From positions 102,095-166,094 of the forward strand of contig NZ_VHIM01000009.1 in assembly GCF_006494655.1 (NCBI RefSeq): DNA of 64,000 bases. The letters are read 5' to 3'. Of the stretch, positions 63,895 through 64,000 are shown piece after piece; the first letter of the stretch is position 1, and each line of letters opens with the position of its first letter. This DNA is from Arthrobacter agilis. GTDB lineage: Bacteria; Actinomycetota; Actinomycetes; Actinomycetales; Micrococcaceae. A program made the translations under genes and the position numbers. Below the pieces are notes generated by a model. That model did not search any database, had not been told where the DNA came from, and saw only the letters and a program-made list of their open reading frames with translations.

Positions 63895-64000
63895 GAGTGC
63901 AGTTGGGGTCTGAAGCCGCCTGATTCGAGGAGGCTGCGGGCGATGTAGTGGGTGAGGTTTCGGAAGCCGAGGGCTGATCCGCGGAGGTGCTCGAGCCGTC
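63879..64000 (-). mobile_element. ISL3-type insertion sequence, end fragment
   Basis: The window closes inside an insertion sequence. Its edge is probably GGCTCATCGTAAATAAGAGT starting at 63879, which I read as a terminal inverted repeat of the ISL3 family. This placement is inference because the other end lies outside. ISL3 elements make 8-bp target duplications; the matching flank here would be GCTAATCC (63871-63878). Confidence 0.6.
63882..64000 (-). CDS. ISL3-family transposase, C-terminal end
   Basis: The minus strand from 63998 to the TGA at 63882-63884 encodes the last 38 residues of a transposase: RLEHLRGSALGFRNLTHYIA, then RSLLESGGFRPQLHSYLR. This closely matches the C-terminus of actinobacterial ISL3 transposases as I know them. 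The reading frame is open to the window edge. It overlaps the 3' end of the glycosyltransferase gene by 13 bases, tail to tail. Confidence 0.75.
   Translation of the reverse strand, partial: RLEHLRGSALGFRNLTHYIARSLLESGGFRPQLHSYLR

Overview
The window is chromosomal DNA from a high-GC Gram-positive bacterium. The best fit is a Micrococcaceae actinobacterium (Arthrobacter-like). Supporting signs are heavy use of GTG and TTG starts, an L32 protein without zinc cysteines, DUF3145, DUF2469 and KhpA-type genes, and the actinobacterial order of housekeeping genes. A fused oleBC gene next to oleA and oleD is known from Micrococcus and Arthrobacter relatives.

Layout. 1-1,570: the 3' end of fabF, convergent with a DUF3145 gene. 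1,794-13,000: a nearly unbroken minus-strand block, read right to left as rpsP, khpA, rimM, trmD, rplS, two lepB genes, rnhB, DUF2469, yraN, yifB/comM, dprA, an alkyltransferase homologue lacking its active-site cysteine, and xerC. 13.1-15.9 kb: accessory metabolism (VOC protein, amidohydrolase, alpha/beta hydrolase). 16-27.4 kb: ffh, zwf, glnK-amtB, ftsY, an MFS transporter and smc. 27.7-32.3 kb: an oleA-oleBC-oleD operon for long-chain olefins. 32.5-33.6 kb: a secreted NlpC/P60 protein behind a probable c-di-AMP riboswitch. 33.6-37.4 kb: mutM, rnc, rpmF, DUF177, a DUF218 protein and coaD. 37.5-41.8 kb: aminotransferase, spermidine-synthase-like protein, STAS-like protein, and a membrane protein paired with a YcnI copper protein. 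41.9-50.1 kb: one minus-strand run of thiL, DAK2, recG, a HTH-TOBE regulator, modABC and rsmD.

50.2-64 kb is an accessory cell-surface glycan locus. It holds a frameshifted UDP-GlcNAc 2-epimerase gene, a Tat lipoprotein metallophosphoesterase, a nucleotidyltransferase, two giant multidomain TagF-type polyol-phosphate transferases (1,238 and 1,270 residues) and a TarM-like glycosyltransferase. The last gene appears to be cut at its 3' end by an ISL3-type insertion sequence that runs out of the window. The genes read as a system that polymerises a polyol-phosphate (teichoic-acid-like) wall polymer and decorates it with sugars. The two fused transferases are the most unusual proteins in the window.

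The ancestral blocks thiL-DAK2-recG-rsmD-coaD-DUF177-rpmF-rnc-mutM-smc-ftsY-amtB-glnK-ffh-rpsP...xerC are still in order. They are interrupted by modules (mod operon, ycnI/aminotransferase group, NlpC/ole group, MFS, zwf, hydrolases). No tRNA, rRNA or CRISPR array was recognised.
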